A stretch of 64,000 nucleotides of DNA from Selenomonas sp. (GCA_022773585.1 JALEZZ010000009.1:1-64000), one strand, 5' to 3'; counted from the stretch's first letter, positions 27,912 to 37,141 are shown. The notes: generated by a model not told the origin, from the sequence alone. Program-made: numbers and translations.

Positions 27912-29279
27912 TCAGCGATGCTGTGCCGCCATCCAGTCAAAGAGCTTGACGGCCTTGCCATTGATGGTATCTTCGCAGCGGTCGTTGTAGACGTAGATCC
28001 AGGACCAGTGGCCCGCGTACTCGTACGGCGTGCCATCGGCTTTCTTGTAGAGGCCTGTCTCGTCGACGACCTTGTCAAAGAAGCTGAAATGCGCATCGGC
28101 TCCAATCTTCTGCAGGCGCGCGAACGTCGGGACGACGTAATCCTTCGGCGGCAGGACGGTATCCGTCTTCGCTGCCGTGAACCAGATCGGCGTCTGGGCG
28201 ATATTCTTGAGGTCTTTTTCGGAAATGAGCTTGTCGGCCAGACCTTCGCACGTCGGGAATGCTGCCGCGAAGTAGCCCGGGTTGTCGCGCACCAAGAGCA
28301 TCGTCATGTAGCCGCCATTCGAGTCGCCGCCAACATAGATGCGGTTTTCGTCAACGCCCGGATGCGCCGCGACGTAGTTCTTGATGAACGCCATGAGGTC
28401 TTTCGAGTAGATGGACGTGCCATCGGCGAACGTCTTGTAGCCGTGCATCCAGTACGTGCGTGCCTGCGGCGCAAGCACGTAGGCGCCGCCGAAATGCTTC
28501 TGGATGGATGCGTCTGCAAACTGCGTGGCCTTGTTGCCCATGATCGGGAGCGATGGCGAGTTGCCGCCTTCGCCCATGCCGTGGAGCCAGATAATCAGCG
28601 GATGCTTCGCATTGTCCTTCGGCTCATAGCTTGCATACGGGAACGAGAGGCGCGCTTCTTCGCCCGTACCGACGCCATACGTGAACTTGTCGGCCTGCGG
28701 ACGGATGTCGCCCTTGCAGTTGTCGATAACTGCATTTGCGGCTTCATCCGTGATCGTGTACTCGCTCTTGACCCAGTTGTTGAGGAACGAACGCAGGTCG
28801 AAGTTCAGTGCGGCGCCGAGCGTCTCCTGCGGGCCGACCTTCATCTCGAGCGTCACATAATGGCCGCTCTGCGCCTTGTTGCCCTGTGCATCCGAGACAT
28901 AGGCCGCCGTGATGACGCGGTCGCCTTCGAGGTCCTTGTCGGACTTTGCCTCCGAGCCGAGCACGACGTGGTCTGCCCCAGCGTTCTTCGCCTTGGCCGC
29001 AACCGCTGCCTGCGGCGTCATGGCTCCTTCCGCGAGCACGCGCTTTACATGCGCGCGGAACTTCGAAGCATCGACGTCTCCGGCCTTGACGTCACGGTCA
29101 ACGTCAACGACGACTTTCGAGACCGACGGGCCCCAATCGAATGTTTCCGTGACCGTCTCATACGACGTCGCCGCAGAAGCCGTCGGCAGACTGCCGCCGA
29201 CGCTGACAGCCGCCGCGAGCACGCCGAAGAGCGCGACGCGCGACATTTTCTGCATATGGCGCAGAATCTTCCGTTTCAT
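27912..29279 (-). CDS. Secreted alpha/beta-hydrolase (esterase/peptidase type)
   Basis: 455 aa with a signal peptide (MQKMSRVALFGVLAAAVSVG, then PTASAATS). The N-terminal third is a beta-rich accessory region; the hydrolase domain follows with the oxyanion strand HPLIIWLHGMGEGG, the nucleophile serine in GGDSNGGYMTML and a late histidine region (EYAGHWSWIYVYND). It resembles PHB-depolymerase-like and CE1-type esterases. Lying between a GH3 glucosidase and a DUF1593 protein, it may remove acyl groups from plant glycans; substrate not shown by sequence. Confidence 0.82.
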   Translation of the reverse strand: MKRKILRHMQKMSRVALFGVLAAAVSVGGSLPTASAATSYETVTETFDWGPSVSKVVVDVDRDVKAGDVDASKFRAHVKRVLAEGAMTPQAAVAAKAKNAGADHVVLGSEAKSDKDLEGDRVITAAYVSDAQGNKAQSGHYVTLEMKVGPQETLGAALNFDLRSFLNNWVKSEYTITDEAANAVIDNCKGDIRPQADKFTYGVGTGEEARLSFPYASYEPKDNAKHPLIIWLHGMGEGGNSPSLPIMGNKATQFADASIQKHFGGAYVLAPQARTYWMHGYKTFADGTSIYSKDLMAFIKNYVAAHPGVDENRIYVGGDSNGGYMTMLLVRDNPGYFAAAFPTCEGLADKLISEKDLKNIAQTPIWFTAAKTDTVLPPKDYVVPTFARLQKIGADAHFSFFDKVVDETGLYKKADGTPYEYAGHWSWIYVYNDRCEDTINGKAVKLFDWMAAQHR

Positions 29280-29315
29280 GAAAAAACTTCCCTTCTATTT
29301 CAAATGAGATGCGCA

Positions 29316-31724
29316 TCATTTCACATGGAGTGCCGGCACGCCGTACTTCGCCGCGCGCGCATCTTTGATGACGCCTTTCCAGTTCAGGCCATAGGCAAAG
29401 TCATACGTATGGCCTTCGCTGTCCGTGTAGCATGCCATGTCGCGCGGCACGTCTTCCTTCTGCGCTTCGACGGCATCCATGTCCTTCGGCTGCTGCATCG
29501 GCAGGAGCCCCTGCGGCTCGAAGTTGCCCATGAGGATGTCGAAATACGCCGTGTCGCTGACACCATAGCCGACGAGGATGGCATCGGAAAGCGGCTCGAC
29601 TTCGGAGAAGACCATCGGCTTCAGCGCATGCACCATCGTGATGACTGGGAGCTTCTTGCCGGACTGCGCGGCGACGTCGGCGCACTTTCTGCCATACGTC
29701 ACGCTGTCGAGGTCGGTCGAGTTGATGATCTCGGCCGTCTTGCCATAGTAGCTGCGGTCTTCGCCTTCGTCATGCGCGATGGAGTGGCGGCGCACATGCG
29801 CGCCATCCGCCGTGTATGTGCCGTACTGCAGAGACAGCGGGATGTAGCCGACGGCCGGATCATAGCCGAGGCCGTCGAACTGGTTGCCCTTGTTCGTCGG
29901 GTTGTCGATGGCTGCGAGCACGAAATCCGCCTTGGCAACGGCTTCGGGCGCGAGGCGCTCGATATCGCCAGCCGCTGCCATGGGCTTGCCATCGCGGTCG
30001 ACATCGGACGGCGCCTTGACGGTGTCCGTCACGATGTTGAAATACTCTGAGGCCGCCGCTTCATCAATCGGCAAGCTCCAATGCGCCGGCGTGTAGATTT
30101 TGAACGCCTTGACCTCCGTCGCCGGGCGGAAGATCATCGGCACGTAGACGGTCGGCTTCTGTGCATTCTGTGCGTTCTTCGCGGCCTTATGGATGACGCC
30201 GTCCTTGTTTTTCAACATGACGATGGACTTGAGCTGCGCCGTGTAGCCTGCCTGCATGTCTGCATCATTGCCGACTTCCCTGACGCTTTCCGCCACATCG
30301 AGATAGGGGTTCTCGAACAGGCCGAGCTGGAAGATGTTTTTGAGCAGGCGCTTCGCGGAAGTCTGGAAACGCTCGTCCATCCACTTCTTGCCGTGCTCTT
30401 TGACGCCCATATCATAGGCTTCGAGCACTGGCACCTTGTCGTTGTTGCCGCCGAACTGGTCGACGCCCGCCATGAGCGCCTGGTAATGGCGATAGCCTTC
30501 CGTGAGATTCGTGTCCTCATAGCCCCAGGCCGTCGAGAGACCCTTGCCCGGCGTGCGCGTGACGCACCAGTCCGTGCAGATGACGCCATCGTAGTGGTAC
30601 TTGTTGCGCAAGAGGCCGATCTTGAATTTGCTGTAGGCACTGCCGACCTTGTCACCGAGCGAGCCGTCTTCGCTCCACGCGATGGAGTACGACGCCATGA
30701 CGGCGCTCGCTTCCTTCGTCTTGCCCGGCAGCTTCAGCCCGCCGAGGGCGAACGGCGTGAGCTGCGTCTGGAAATTGTCGCCGGGATAGACGGCATATTT
30801 GCCATACTTCGAGTGTGCCTCGCGGCCGCTTTCGCCGACGCCGTCACCAGGCCAGTGCTTCATCATCGCATTGATGCTGTACTTGCCCCAGCCCTTGTCT
30901 TTGCCATTTTCCTGCGTGGACTGCGCACCGTCCATCGTCGCCTGCGCCATGTCGCGCGAGAGCGCGGGATCCTCGCCGAACGTGCCATAGTCGCGCGTCC
31001 AGCGCGGATCGGTCGCGAGGTCGATCTGCGGCGAGAGGCCCGTACCGATGCCGAGCAGGCGGAACTCCTTCGACGAGATTTCGCCGAACTGGCGCGCAAT
31101 CTGCGGGTCGAACGTCGCGGCCAGGCCAAGATTGTTCGGCCAGCGCGAGACGCCCTTCTTGACTTCTTTCAGATAGACGCCGTTCGCGCGCGCATCGCTG
31201 CGGGGATCGGAGCTCGTATTCGCCGGGATGGCAAATGGCAGGCTCTCTGCATAACTCTGGAGCGCATTGTTCCACTTCGCCGTCGTCTCGACGGTTGCCG
31301 TATTGTCGGCATTGAGCACCGTGCGCACATGGTCCTCTTTGAGCATCTTCTTCTGCTCGTCATTGAGTTCCGTCTGGAGGTTCCTCTGGTGCGCGCTGTA
31401 GAGCATGAGGCCGGCGATGTCCTCCGTCGAAAGCTGCGACGCGAGGTCTTTCGCGCGTTCTTCCGGCGTGAGACGCCAGTCCTCATACGGGTCGAGCTTG
31501 CCGTTGCGGTTCATGTCCTTGAACGCCTTGCCATCGACCGTCAGGATCTTGACGCCCGAATCCTTTTTGTAGCCGAGCGTCGCGCCGTCCTTGTTCTCGA
31601 CACGCGTCCAGCCATCAGCCGTCTGCGTCTCCGTATAATCTTTCTGTTCCGCCGCAAAGCATTGCGAACCCATGAGGCCGCAGAGAACGGCTGCCGTCAA
31701 TGCGATGTAACGTTTCTTCGTCAT
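29316..31724 (-). CDS. Secreted GH3 beta-glucosidase
   Basis: 802 aa with a signal peptide (RYIALTAAVLCGLMGSQCFA). GH3 landmarks: DPRWTRDYGTFGEDPALSRD, MMKHWPGDGVGESGREAHSK, the nucleophile aspartate in DGVICTDWCVTR, and a C-terminal domain with VLAAIDNP. Expected to release glucose or short beta-glucosides outside the inner membrane. The gene follows the porin gene by 35 bases, so sugars cleaved at or beyond the outer membrane could enter through the porin and then the PTS. Confidence 0.92.
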   Translation of the reverse strand: MTKKRYIALTAAVLCGLMGSQCFAAEQKDYTETQTADGWTRVENKDGATLGYKKDSGVKILTVDGKAFKDMNRNGKLDPYEDWRLTPEERAKDLASQLSTEDIAGLMLYSAHQRNLQTELNDEQKKMLKEDHVRTVLNADNTATVETTAKWNNALQSYAESLPFAIPANTSSDPRSDARANGVYLKEVKKGVSRWPNNLGLAATFDPQIARQFGEISSKEFRLLGIGTGLSPQIDLATDPRWTRDYGTFGEDPALSRDMAQATMDGAQSTQENGKDKGWGKYSINAMMKHWPGDGVGESGREAHSKYGKYAVYPGDNFQTQLTPFALGGLKLPGKTKEASAVMASYSIAWSEDGSLGDKVGSAYSKFKIGLLRNKYHYDGVICTDWCVTRTPGKGLSTAWGYEDTNLTEGYRHYQALMAGVDQFGGNNDKVPVLEAYDMGVKEHGKKWMDERFQTSAKRLLKNIFQLGLFENPYLDVAESVREVGNDADMQAGYTAQLKSIVMLKNKDGVIHKAAKNAQNAQKPTVYVPMIFRPATEVKAFKIYTPAHWSLPIDEAAASEYFNIVTDTVKAPSDVDRDGKPMAAAGDIERLAPEAVAKADFVLAAIDNPTNKGNQFDGLGYDPAVGYIPLSLQYGTYTADGAHVRRHSIAHDEGEDRSYYGKTAEIINSTDLDSVTYGRKCADVAAQSGKKLPVITMVHALKPMVFSEVEPLSDAILVGYGVSDTAYFDILMGNFEPQGLLPMQQPKDMDAVEAQKEDVPRDMACYTDSEGHTYDFAYGLNWKGVIKDARAAKYGVPALHVK

Positions 31725-31759
31725 TTCAAAGTCCCCTTGGAAAACATCTGATCAAAAAA

Positions 31760-33184
31760 TCAGAAGAAGAATTGTGCCTGGAAGCGATAGAGATCGTCTT
31801 TCGCGCCCGTATCGATGTCACGCGACCACTGGTAGAACGTATCGAGCAGGATGTTCTTCGCCGGTACATAGTTGAAGCCGAGGCGGAGGAAACGCTCGTT
31901 CAGGCCGCACCAATCCGTGACCGTCGGCCAGGAAAGCGCCGGCTCGTAACGATAATCCGCCACGATGGAGTACGTGCCCGGATTCTGGAGCTCTGCCTGC
32001 TTGTACTGCAGCTGGATCCAGCGGCCCGGCTGTTTCGTCTTCGTGCCGGCCAGCGGATTCGAAGCATCGCGTTTCGCGTTGCTCGCAATCATGCCAGCGC
32101 GCAGATCCCAGTTCTTGTCGAACTTGTGATGGCCATGCGCATAGTAGTAGAACACGCGGTGCTGGTCGTCAGCCTGATAACGGCTCTGCATCGGCGAGCT
32201 CCACGACATACCGAAGTTGATGTCGTTCTTCTTGTCGAACGGATAGAAGAAGCGCAGACTCGTGACCTTTTCCTTGTTGCGCGTGCCGCCCATCGCATCG
32301 TCCCAGAGATCCATCTGGCCGGCCGTGAAGAACGTCTTGAAGTCCTTCTTGCCCTGACGGAACTGGAAGCCCTCAAAGTCGCAGTCGATATCCATGCCCC
32401 AGCCGTAGATGTTCCACTCGTTCCACTTGCCGAACTTCACGTCGAGGCCGAGCTGCGGCAGCGTGCCTGTCAGATACGTATCCCACGTAAAGCCCGTCTG
32501 GTTCTCGTTCGGTGCGAGCGTGCGGCGCTCATCGAATCCGCTCAGAGAGTTGCGATAGCCGATGTCTGCATGCCCCTGCCAGTTCTCGTTGATCTTGTAC
32601 GTCGTATCGACATCGACGTGAATCATATTCGCGCGCGTCGAACGCTTCTCGCCCGTACCATCCTTCTGGTCCTTCAAGAAATGATCGTTACGGATGCGGA
32701 CGTAGCCGCTGACGGAAAGCTTGTCCGCAAGCTCTGCTGCCTTCTTGAGGCCGGCGCGTTCCTCCGGCGTGAAGCTGTCGCCGCCTGCCGCTTTTCCGCT
32801 TTCGATGCTCTGCACCTGTGCATTGTCGAGCGTGTCAAGCTTGTTCAGCAGCGAGAGCTTCTTCATGTCGTAGTAGTACGCTTCCTTGAGCTTTTCCGCC
32901 GCTGCTTTCTGCTCGGCCGTCATCGCGCTCTCGTTGCTGACGGCCTGCTGCACGATCATGGCCATCTCGAGACGGCTCAGCACGCGGCCCTGCGGGATGG
33001 CCATGTCGTAGTCTGGCACGACGCCCTGCGAAATCAGGCTGTTCGCCGTTTCGTACGACCAGTCATTCGCTGGCACTTCCGCGAGGAAGTTCGATGCTGC
33101 CTCGACCTGCGTCGCGCCGCCGAATACCATCGCTGCGATGCCCATCGCGAGAACCGTCTTGCTGCACTTGTTCCACTGTTTCAT
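31760..33184 (-). CDS. SLH-domain outer-membrane porin (OmpM-like)
   Basis: 474 aa. Signal peptide (TVLAMGIAAMVFGGATQVEA), one SLH domain (DWSYETANSLISQGVVPDYD, then VLSRLEMAMIVQQAV), a helical coil (about residues 80-150), and a beta-barrel with alternating hydrophobic strands ending in aromatic residues (LYRFQAQFFF). SLH domains tether these porins to peptidoglycan-linked polyamine in Negativicutes. Lead gene of a glucoside-use operon. The ATG at 33184 follows GGAGG with an 11-base gap; that site lies in a hairpin beside a RAT element. Confidence 0.92.
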   Translation of the reverse strand: MKQWNKCSKTVLAMGIAAMVFGGATQVEAASNFLAEVPANDWSYETANSLISQGVVPDYDMAIPQGRVLSRLEMAMIVQQAVSNESAMTAEQKAAAEKLKEAYYYDMKKLSLLNKLDTLDNAQVQSIESGKAAGGDSFTPEERAGLKKAAELADKLSVSGYVRIRNDHFLKDQKDGTGEKRSTRANMIHVDVDTTYKINENWQGHADIGYRNSLSGFDERRTLAPNENQTGFTWDTYLTGTLPQLGLDVKFGKWNEWNIYGWGMDIDCDFEGFQFRQGKKDFKTFFTAGQMDLWDDAMGGTRNKEKVTSLRFFYPFDKKNDINFGMSWSSPMQSRYQADDQHRVFYYYAHGHHKFDKNWDLRAGMIASNAKRDASNPLAGTKTKQPGRWIQLQYKQAELQNPGTYSIVADYRYEPALSWPTVTDWCGLNERFLRLGFNYVPAKNILLDTFYQWSRDIDTGAKDDLYRFQAQFFF

Positions 33185-33194
33185 TGTTCTGAAT

Positions 33195-33230
33195 ACCTCC
33201 AAAATTTGATTGTGTCGAAATCTTGAAGGT
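33195..33230 (-). promoter_or_regulatory. Shine-Dalgarno-sequestering hairpin before the porin gene
   Basis: On the minus strand ACCTTCAAGATTT, starting within the RAT 3' end, pairs with AAATTTTGGAGGT over about 13 bp around a 10-base loop. The GGAGG site lies inside the stem. Confidence 0.7.
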
Positions 33231-33277
33231 TTGGCCAACCTCGCGGCATTCTCGCCGCAAGTTGTCACCATCCAAAC
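33228..33277 (-). promoter_or_regulatory. LicT-type RAT before the porin operon
   Basis: Minus strand: TTTGGATGGTGAC at the 5' side, GGCCAAACC at the 3' side, with a GCGGC / GCCGC inner stem and GAGAAT loop. The fixed bases match the LicT target apart from two changes on the 5' side and one on the 3' side; the apical stem is longer than in Bacillus. Confidence 0.75.
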
Positions 33278-33383
33278 AATAGATCCCCAAAATACTTTTC
33301 TTCTTCTATTTCTATCGTCTTTCGATTAGATGTTTTCCGGCTTCCCCTGCCGGCCGGACGATCCGCCTCCTTTTGCGCCGCCG

Positions 33384-34232
33384 TCAGACGGCAGCGCTCT
33401 GCTTGATGACTTTCGCGACATGGATGGTCAGATAGAACTTCTCATCCTCGCTCACGTCATAGCCATATTTTTCCTTGAGAAACGCAGCGACCTTGCCGAC
33501 GCAGTCATGTGCGAGCGCATATTTCGCCGCAATCATCTGCGCCATGTCCTCGTCGATTTCCTCGCCCGGATGCTGCTTGCCGGTGAACATGCGCTTCGCG
33601 AAGAATTTCAGGTGCGTCACGAAGCGGTAGTACGCGAGCGAATCCTTGTCGTACTCGATGTGGCCCGCGAGGCGCACGATGTTCGTGATCTCGCCGATGA
33701 GGCCGACGATGCGCTCGGCCATCGGCTCCTTCGTCGCGGACTGCGCATCGATGAGGTGCATGGCGATGAAGCCCGCCTCGTCTTCCGGCAGCTCGACGCC
33801 GAACCGCTTGCTGAGGTAGGCGATGGCACGCAGTGCACCCTCATATTCTTTCGGATAGAAGCGCTTCGTCTCCCAGAGCATCATGTTGTGAATTGGGATG
33901 CCCTTGCGGAGGCGGTGGATTGCCATGTGGATGTGGTCGGTCAGGGAGATGTAGATGCTGTCGTCGAGCTTCACGCCGAGCTCTTTTTCCGCCTCCTCGA
34001 TGATGGCGTTCGATGCGTCCATGTAGTCGGGCGAGATGCCCGCGAGCAGTTCCTTGAAATGCTCGAGCATCTCCTGGTCGCTGAGACGGTAGACTTTGTC
34101 GACGCGCGCATCGTCGACCGCATCGCCGCAGTGGCGGCCGAACGCAAGCCCGCGCCCCATCGCGACGACTTCGCGCCCATCACCGTCATGTGTGACGATG
34201 ACATTGTTATTCAAGATTTTTTCGATGATCAT
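33384..34232 (-). CDS. licT: BglG/LicT-family transcriptional antiterminator
   Basis: RNA-binding regulator of beta-glucoside genes, controlled by PTS phosphorylation. The N-terminal CAT domain (MIIEKILNNNVIVTHDGDG, then GRGLAFGRHCGD) binds RAT RNA; PRD1 (about residues 75-165) and PRD2 (about 180-275) carry the regulatory histidines (SLTDHIHMAIHRLRKG and AGFIAMHLIDAQ). 282 aa, normal length. The ATG at 34232 has AGGGGGA upstream and starts exactly at the CAT domain. It probably controls its own gene, the porin operon and bglP-bglA. Confidence 0.95.
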   Translation of the reverse strand: MIIEKILNNNVIVTHDGDGREVVAMGRGLAFGRHCGDAVDDARVDKVYRLSDQEMLEHFKELLAGISPDYMDASNAIIEEAEKELGVKLDDSIYISLTDHIHMAIHRLRKGIPIHNMMLWETKRFYPKEYEGALRAIAYLSKRFGVELPEDEAGFIAMHLIDAQSATKEPMAERIVGLIGEITNIVRLAGHIEYDKDSLAYYRFVTHLKFFAKRMFTGKQHPGEEIDEDMAQMIAAKYALAHDCVGKVAAFLKEKYGYDVSEDEKFYLTIHVAKVIKQSAAV

Positions 34233-34271
34233 AGATCCGGATCCCCCTAAAGGAAGCGATGATGCTTCCGC

Positions 34272-34320
34272 AAAAAAAAGACAAGACGCCGCGCAAGGGA
34301 ATCCCCTCACGCGCGTCTTG
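34272..34320 (-). terminator. Leader terminator of licT
   Basis: A long stem (CAAGACG then CGCGTGAGG, pairing with CCTTGCGCG then CGTCTTG) followed by eight T on the minus strand, 40 bases before the licT ATG. It lies between the RAT and the gene, so transcription must pass it. Confidence 0.8.
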
Positions 34321-34342
34321 CCTTGTATTCACACGTTCTATT

Positions 34343-34376
34343 CCCTCGAAAAATCGCTTTTGCAGATTCTCGAAGG
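34343..34376 (-). promoter_or_regulatory. Hairpin competing with the licT RAT
   Basis: On the minus strand CCTTCGAGAA, which begins in the RAT 3' arm, pairs with TTTTCGAGGG. It is not followed by a T run, so it is more likely an anti-antiterminator than a terminator. Confidence 0.5.
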
Positions 34377-34413
34377 TTTGGCCACCAAGGTATCAGCCAA
34401 GGTGTCACCATCC
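34375..34413 (-). promoter_or_regulatory. LicT-type RAT in the licT leader
   Basis: Minus strand GGATGGTGACACCTTGG at the 5' side and CCTTGGTGGCCAAACC at the 3' side; the fixed GGAT-GGTGAC and GGCCAAACC blocks match the other copies in the window. Confidence 0.72.
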
Positions 34414-34487
34414 AAACGAAAGAAATTTTTCTAGCTGAAGTTTATTTTATTTTCTTGTCTCTTCTCTATCTCGCTTAAGACGCTATC

Positions 34488-34516
34488 AGTATATCATGGT
34501 CTGACGCATTTGTCAA
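34488..34516 (-). promoter_or_regulatory. Promoter of licT
   Basis: Consensus TTGACA and TATACT on the minus strand with a 17-base spacer, giving a leader of about 250 bases. Confidence 0.75.
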
Positions 34517-34533
34517 AAAAGATTCAAACCCTT

Positions 34534-37044
34534 TCAAAGTGTTTCTTTCGGTTCTTTTCTTTCGGCGTTTTCTTCCTCATCGTCCCATGCCGTCTGATAG
34601 ATGGTCTGCGGCGTGATGTCGCCCGTGCCGGACATCAGAACTTTCGTCTCGATGCGCACGGTCACAGAATCGCCGAGCGAATGATGGATTTCCTGCAGGC
34701 GGTCGCGGAGGTCTTCGGCGAGTTCTTCCATCTCGTCCGGATCCTTGCAGGTGCGAAGAATCGCGAACGTCGCACCCGAAAGGCGCGCGACGATGGCATT
34801 CGGCCCCGCCGCTGCGAGCACGCCATCCGCCATGCTCCACAAGAGTTCCTTGCCCGCGCTGTCGCCGTACTGGCGCACGATGAGGTCGTACGACTTCATG
34901 TGCATCAGCACCATGCCATACGAGAGGCCATGCTGCCACCGCTCCTGCTGGTAGCGGAACAGCGCCTGCACGCAGCCCGTCGCATTGAGGAGGCCCGTGA
35001 GGTCGTCGGAAAGAAATGACTGCGACAGCGCATTGAAGCGCTGCTCGATGGCCTGCATGTCCTCGAAGACGCCGATCAGGCCGACGATTTCGCCGTGGTC
35101 ATAAACCGGCCGCTTCGTGTACATGATCGGGCGCAAGCTGCCGTGGATGATGCATTCACCCTGCTGGTTGATCTGCGAGACGCCCTCCTGCACGACGGCG
35201 AGTTCCGCGCGATGCATGGAATCGTCATTGACATGCCAGCCGACTTCGGCGTCCGTCTTGCCGAGGATGTCGTGGACGGACTTGAAGCCATACGTGTCGA
35301 GGAATCCGCGCGAGGCCCCGCGGAAGCGCAGGTCCTTGTCCTTCCAGAAGAAGTTGATGCGCTTCGTCTGCATGAGGCATTTCCAGAGCATCGCATTGTC
35401 ATGGAGCTCATCGACATGATGCTGCGCCGACAGGCTCGACGTATCGACATCGAGCTCGTCGAGCATCGCAATCGTCGCAGCCTTGCGCTCGACCGCAATG
35501 TCCTTGACGCAGACAAGAGCGCGCGTCCAGCGCGACTCGGGAATGACGACGACGGAGTATTCCTTCCAGACGTAGTTGCCTTCGCGGTTCTTGACACGGA
35601 AAATATCGGACAACATGTGATGCGGCCGCTGTTCGCGCAGGCGGCGCATGAGCGTCTCCGGGTCGAGGAAATCAAAGAAGCGCTGCTGGTCATCGACATG
35701 GAGGTTCGCGCCCATGTCGCGGCGGAACGCGAGCTCGATGCCCGTCGTCTCCTTGAGGATGCCTTCGGCCGAAACGTTGTTCGTGAAGAGCGGCGCCACC
35801 ATGTCGCGGCGCAAATCGATGGTATGAATGGAATCGAACATCTGGTAGACATGGCGGAGCGCCTTGTCGAGCTGCATCTTCTCCCGCGCACGGCGGTCGA
35901 GCGTGAGGTTCATCGTCACGACGCGGAACGTCGAACGGCCCTGCGCCTCGGCGATGAGCTGCACCGCCGTGCGCAGGTAGCTGCCCTGGCTCGTGTAGAA
36001 GAAGACTTCCTCCTGCCCCGAACGGCGCGGTGCATCGATGAACGAGCGGAACTTGTCATACATGGCATTGTCCACTTCGTTCATAGCCTGCACGGATTCG
36101 TCGAGTCCATCATAGCCGATGGAGGCCAGCTGCTTGCGGCAGGCTTCATTTGCATAGTAGCCGCGGAACCGCTTGCCATCGTATTCGAGAATGGACAGCG
36201 GTTCCTGCGTCGTGCGGATGCAGGCGCCGATATGCGTATAGTAATGGCCCCATTTCGGTTCCTCGAACGAGAGGCCGCGGTCATTCACATACGTCTCGAT
36301 CCGTTCCATGGGCATTGGGCTGCCATAGTAGTAGCCCTGCACCATCTCGCAGCCGATTTCGTGCAGGAACAACACATGCTCGGCGCGTTCCGCGCCTTCG
36401 GCGAGCGTGCGGATGCCGAGTTCCTTCGCCATGTTGACGATGGACGTGACAATCTTCTGCGCTTTTTCCGTGAACGACGAAAGGAACCGCATGTCGAGCT
36501 TGATGAGATCGACATCGAAATCCTTCAGCGTATGGAGCGACGAATACTCGCCGCCGAAGTCGTCGAGCCAGACCTGGTAGCCCGCTTCACGGAACTGGTC
36601 GATGGCACGCTTGAGCTTTTCCGTGCCCTCGACGAGCGACTTCTCGCCGAGCTCGATGCGGATGAGGCTGCGCTGGAGGTCTGCCTCCGCGAGCGTCCGC
36701 TCAAAGAAGCGGAACGTATCTTCGCGCAGGAAATCCTGCCATGAAAGGTTGATGGAAACCGGCACGACCGGTTTCTCCTGCGCGATGCGCTCTTTGAGCA
36801 TGCGGCAGATTTCGCGCAACACGGCGCGGTCGAGCTCGTAGAGACGGTCTTCGCGCTCGAGCACGGGCAAAAAGCGGTTCGGCGGCACGATGCCCTCATT
36901 GTCATCCTTCCAGCGGACGAGCGCCTCCATGCCGCAGACCTCTTCGGTCAATGTACGGACAATCGGCTGATAATAAACCTGGATATGCCCCTGCTGAATT
37001 GCTTCTTCCAGGTGTTCCAGGAAATATGCATCTTTCTCAATCAT
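34534..37044 (-). CDS. EAL-domain cyclic-di-GMP phosphodiesterase with degenerate GGDEF
   Basis: 836 aa without obvious membrane segments. The EAL domain comes first (about residues 10-245) and keeps the catalytic set: EALVRW, INLS, RIELGEKS, LDDFG, LIKLDMRF, AEGAER and VQGYYYG, so hydrolysis of cyclic di-GMP is plausible. Next are PAS-like segments (about 480-690: KINFFWKDKDLRFRGA-type). The C-terminal GGDEF domain starts with DDLTGLLNATG but its signature is RLSGATFAI, so it should not make cyclic di-GMP. The EAL-first order is unusual. The ATG at 37044 begins the conserved region after AGGGATGG. Confidence 0.88.
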   Translation of the reverse strand: MIEKDAYFLEHLEEAIQQGHIQVYYQPIVRTLTEEVCGMEALVRWKDDNEGIVPPNRFLPVLEREDRLYELDRAVLREICRMLKERIAQEKPVVPVSINLSWQDFLREDTFRFFERTLAEADLQRSLIRIELGEKSLVEGTEKLKRAIDQFREAGYQVWLDDFGGEYSSLHTLKDFDVDLIKLDMRFLSSFTEKAQKIVTSIVNMAKELGIRTLAEGAERAEHVLFLHEIGCEMVQGYYYGSPMPMERIETYVNDRGLSFEEPKWGHYYTHIGACIRTTQEPLSILEYDGKRFRGYYANEACRKQLASIGYDGLDESVQAMNEVDNAMYDKFRSFIDAPRRSGQEEVFFYTSQGSYLRTAVQLIAEAQGRSTFRVVTMNLTLDRRAREKMQLDKALRHVYQMFDSIHTIDLRRDMVAPLFTNNVSAEGILKETTGIELAFRRDMGANLHVDDQQRFFDFLDPETLMRRLREQRPHHMLSDIFRVKNREGNYVWKEYSVVVIPESRWTRALVCVKDIAVERKAATIAMLDELDVDTSSLSAQHHVDELHDNAMLWKCLMQTKRINFFWKDKDLRFRGASRGFLDTYGFKSVHDILGKTDAEVGWHVNDDSMHRAELAVVQEGVSQINQQGECIIHGSLRPIMYTKRPVYDHGEIVGLIGVFEDMQAIEQRFNALSQSFLSDDLTGLLNATGCVQALFRYQQERWQHGLSYGMVLMHMKSYDLIVRQYGDSAGKELLWSMADGVLAAAGPNAIVARLSGATFAILRTCKDPDEMEELAEDLRDRLQEIHHSLGDSVTVRIETKVLMSGTGDITPQTIYQTAWDDEEENAERKEPKETL

Positions 37045-37141
37045 TATGCCATCCCTGCTTCCCATAAAGTCTTGCAGTTCTTCTTTTCCCTTCCGGCATC
37101 CCAATTTCCTGCTTTTTCTCTGTTTTTTATGGAATTCTTTT

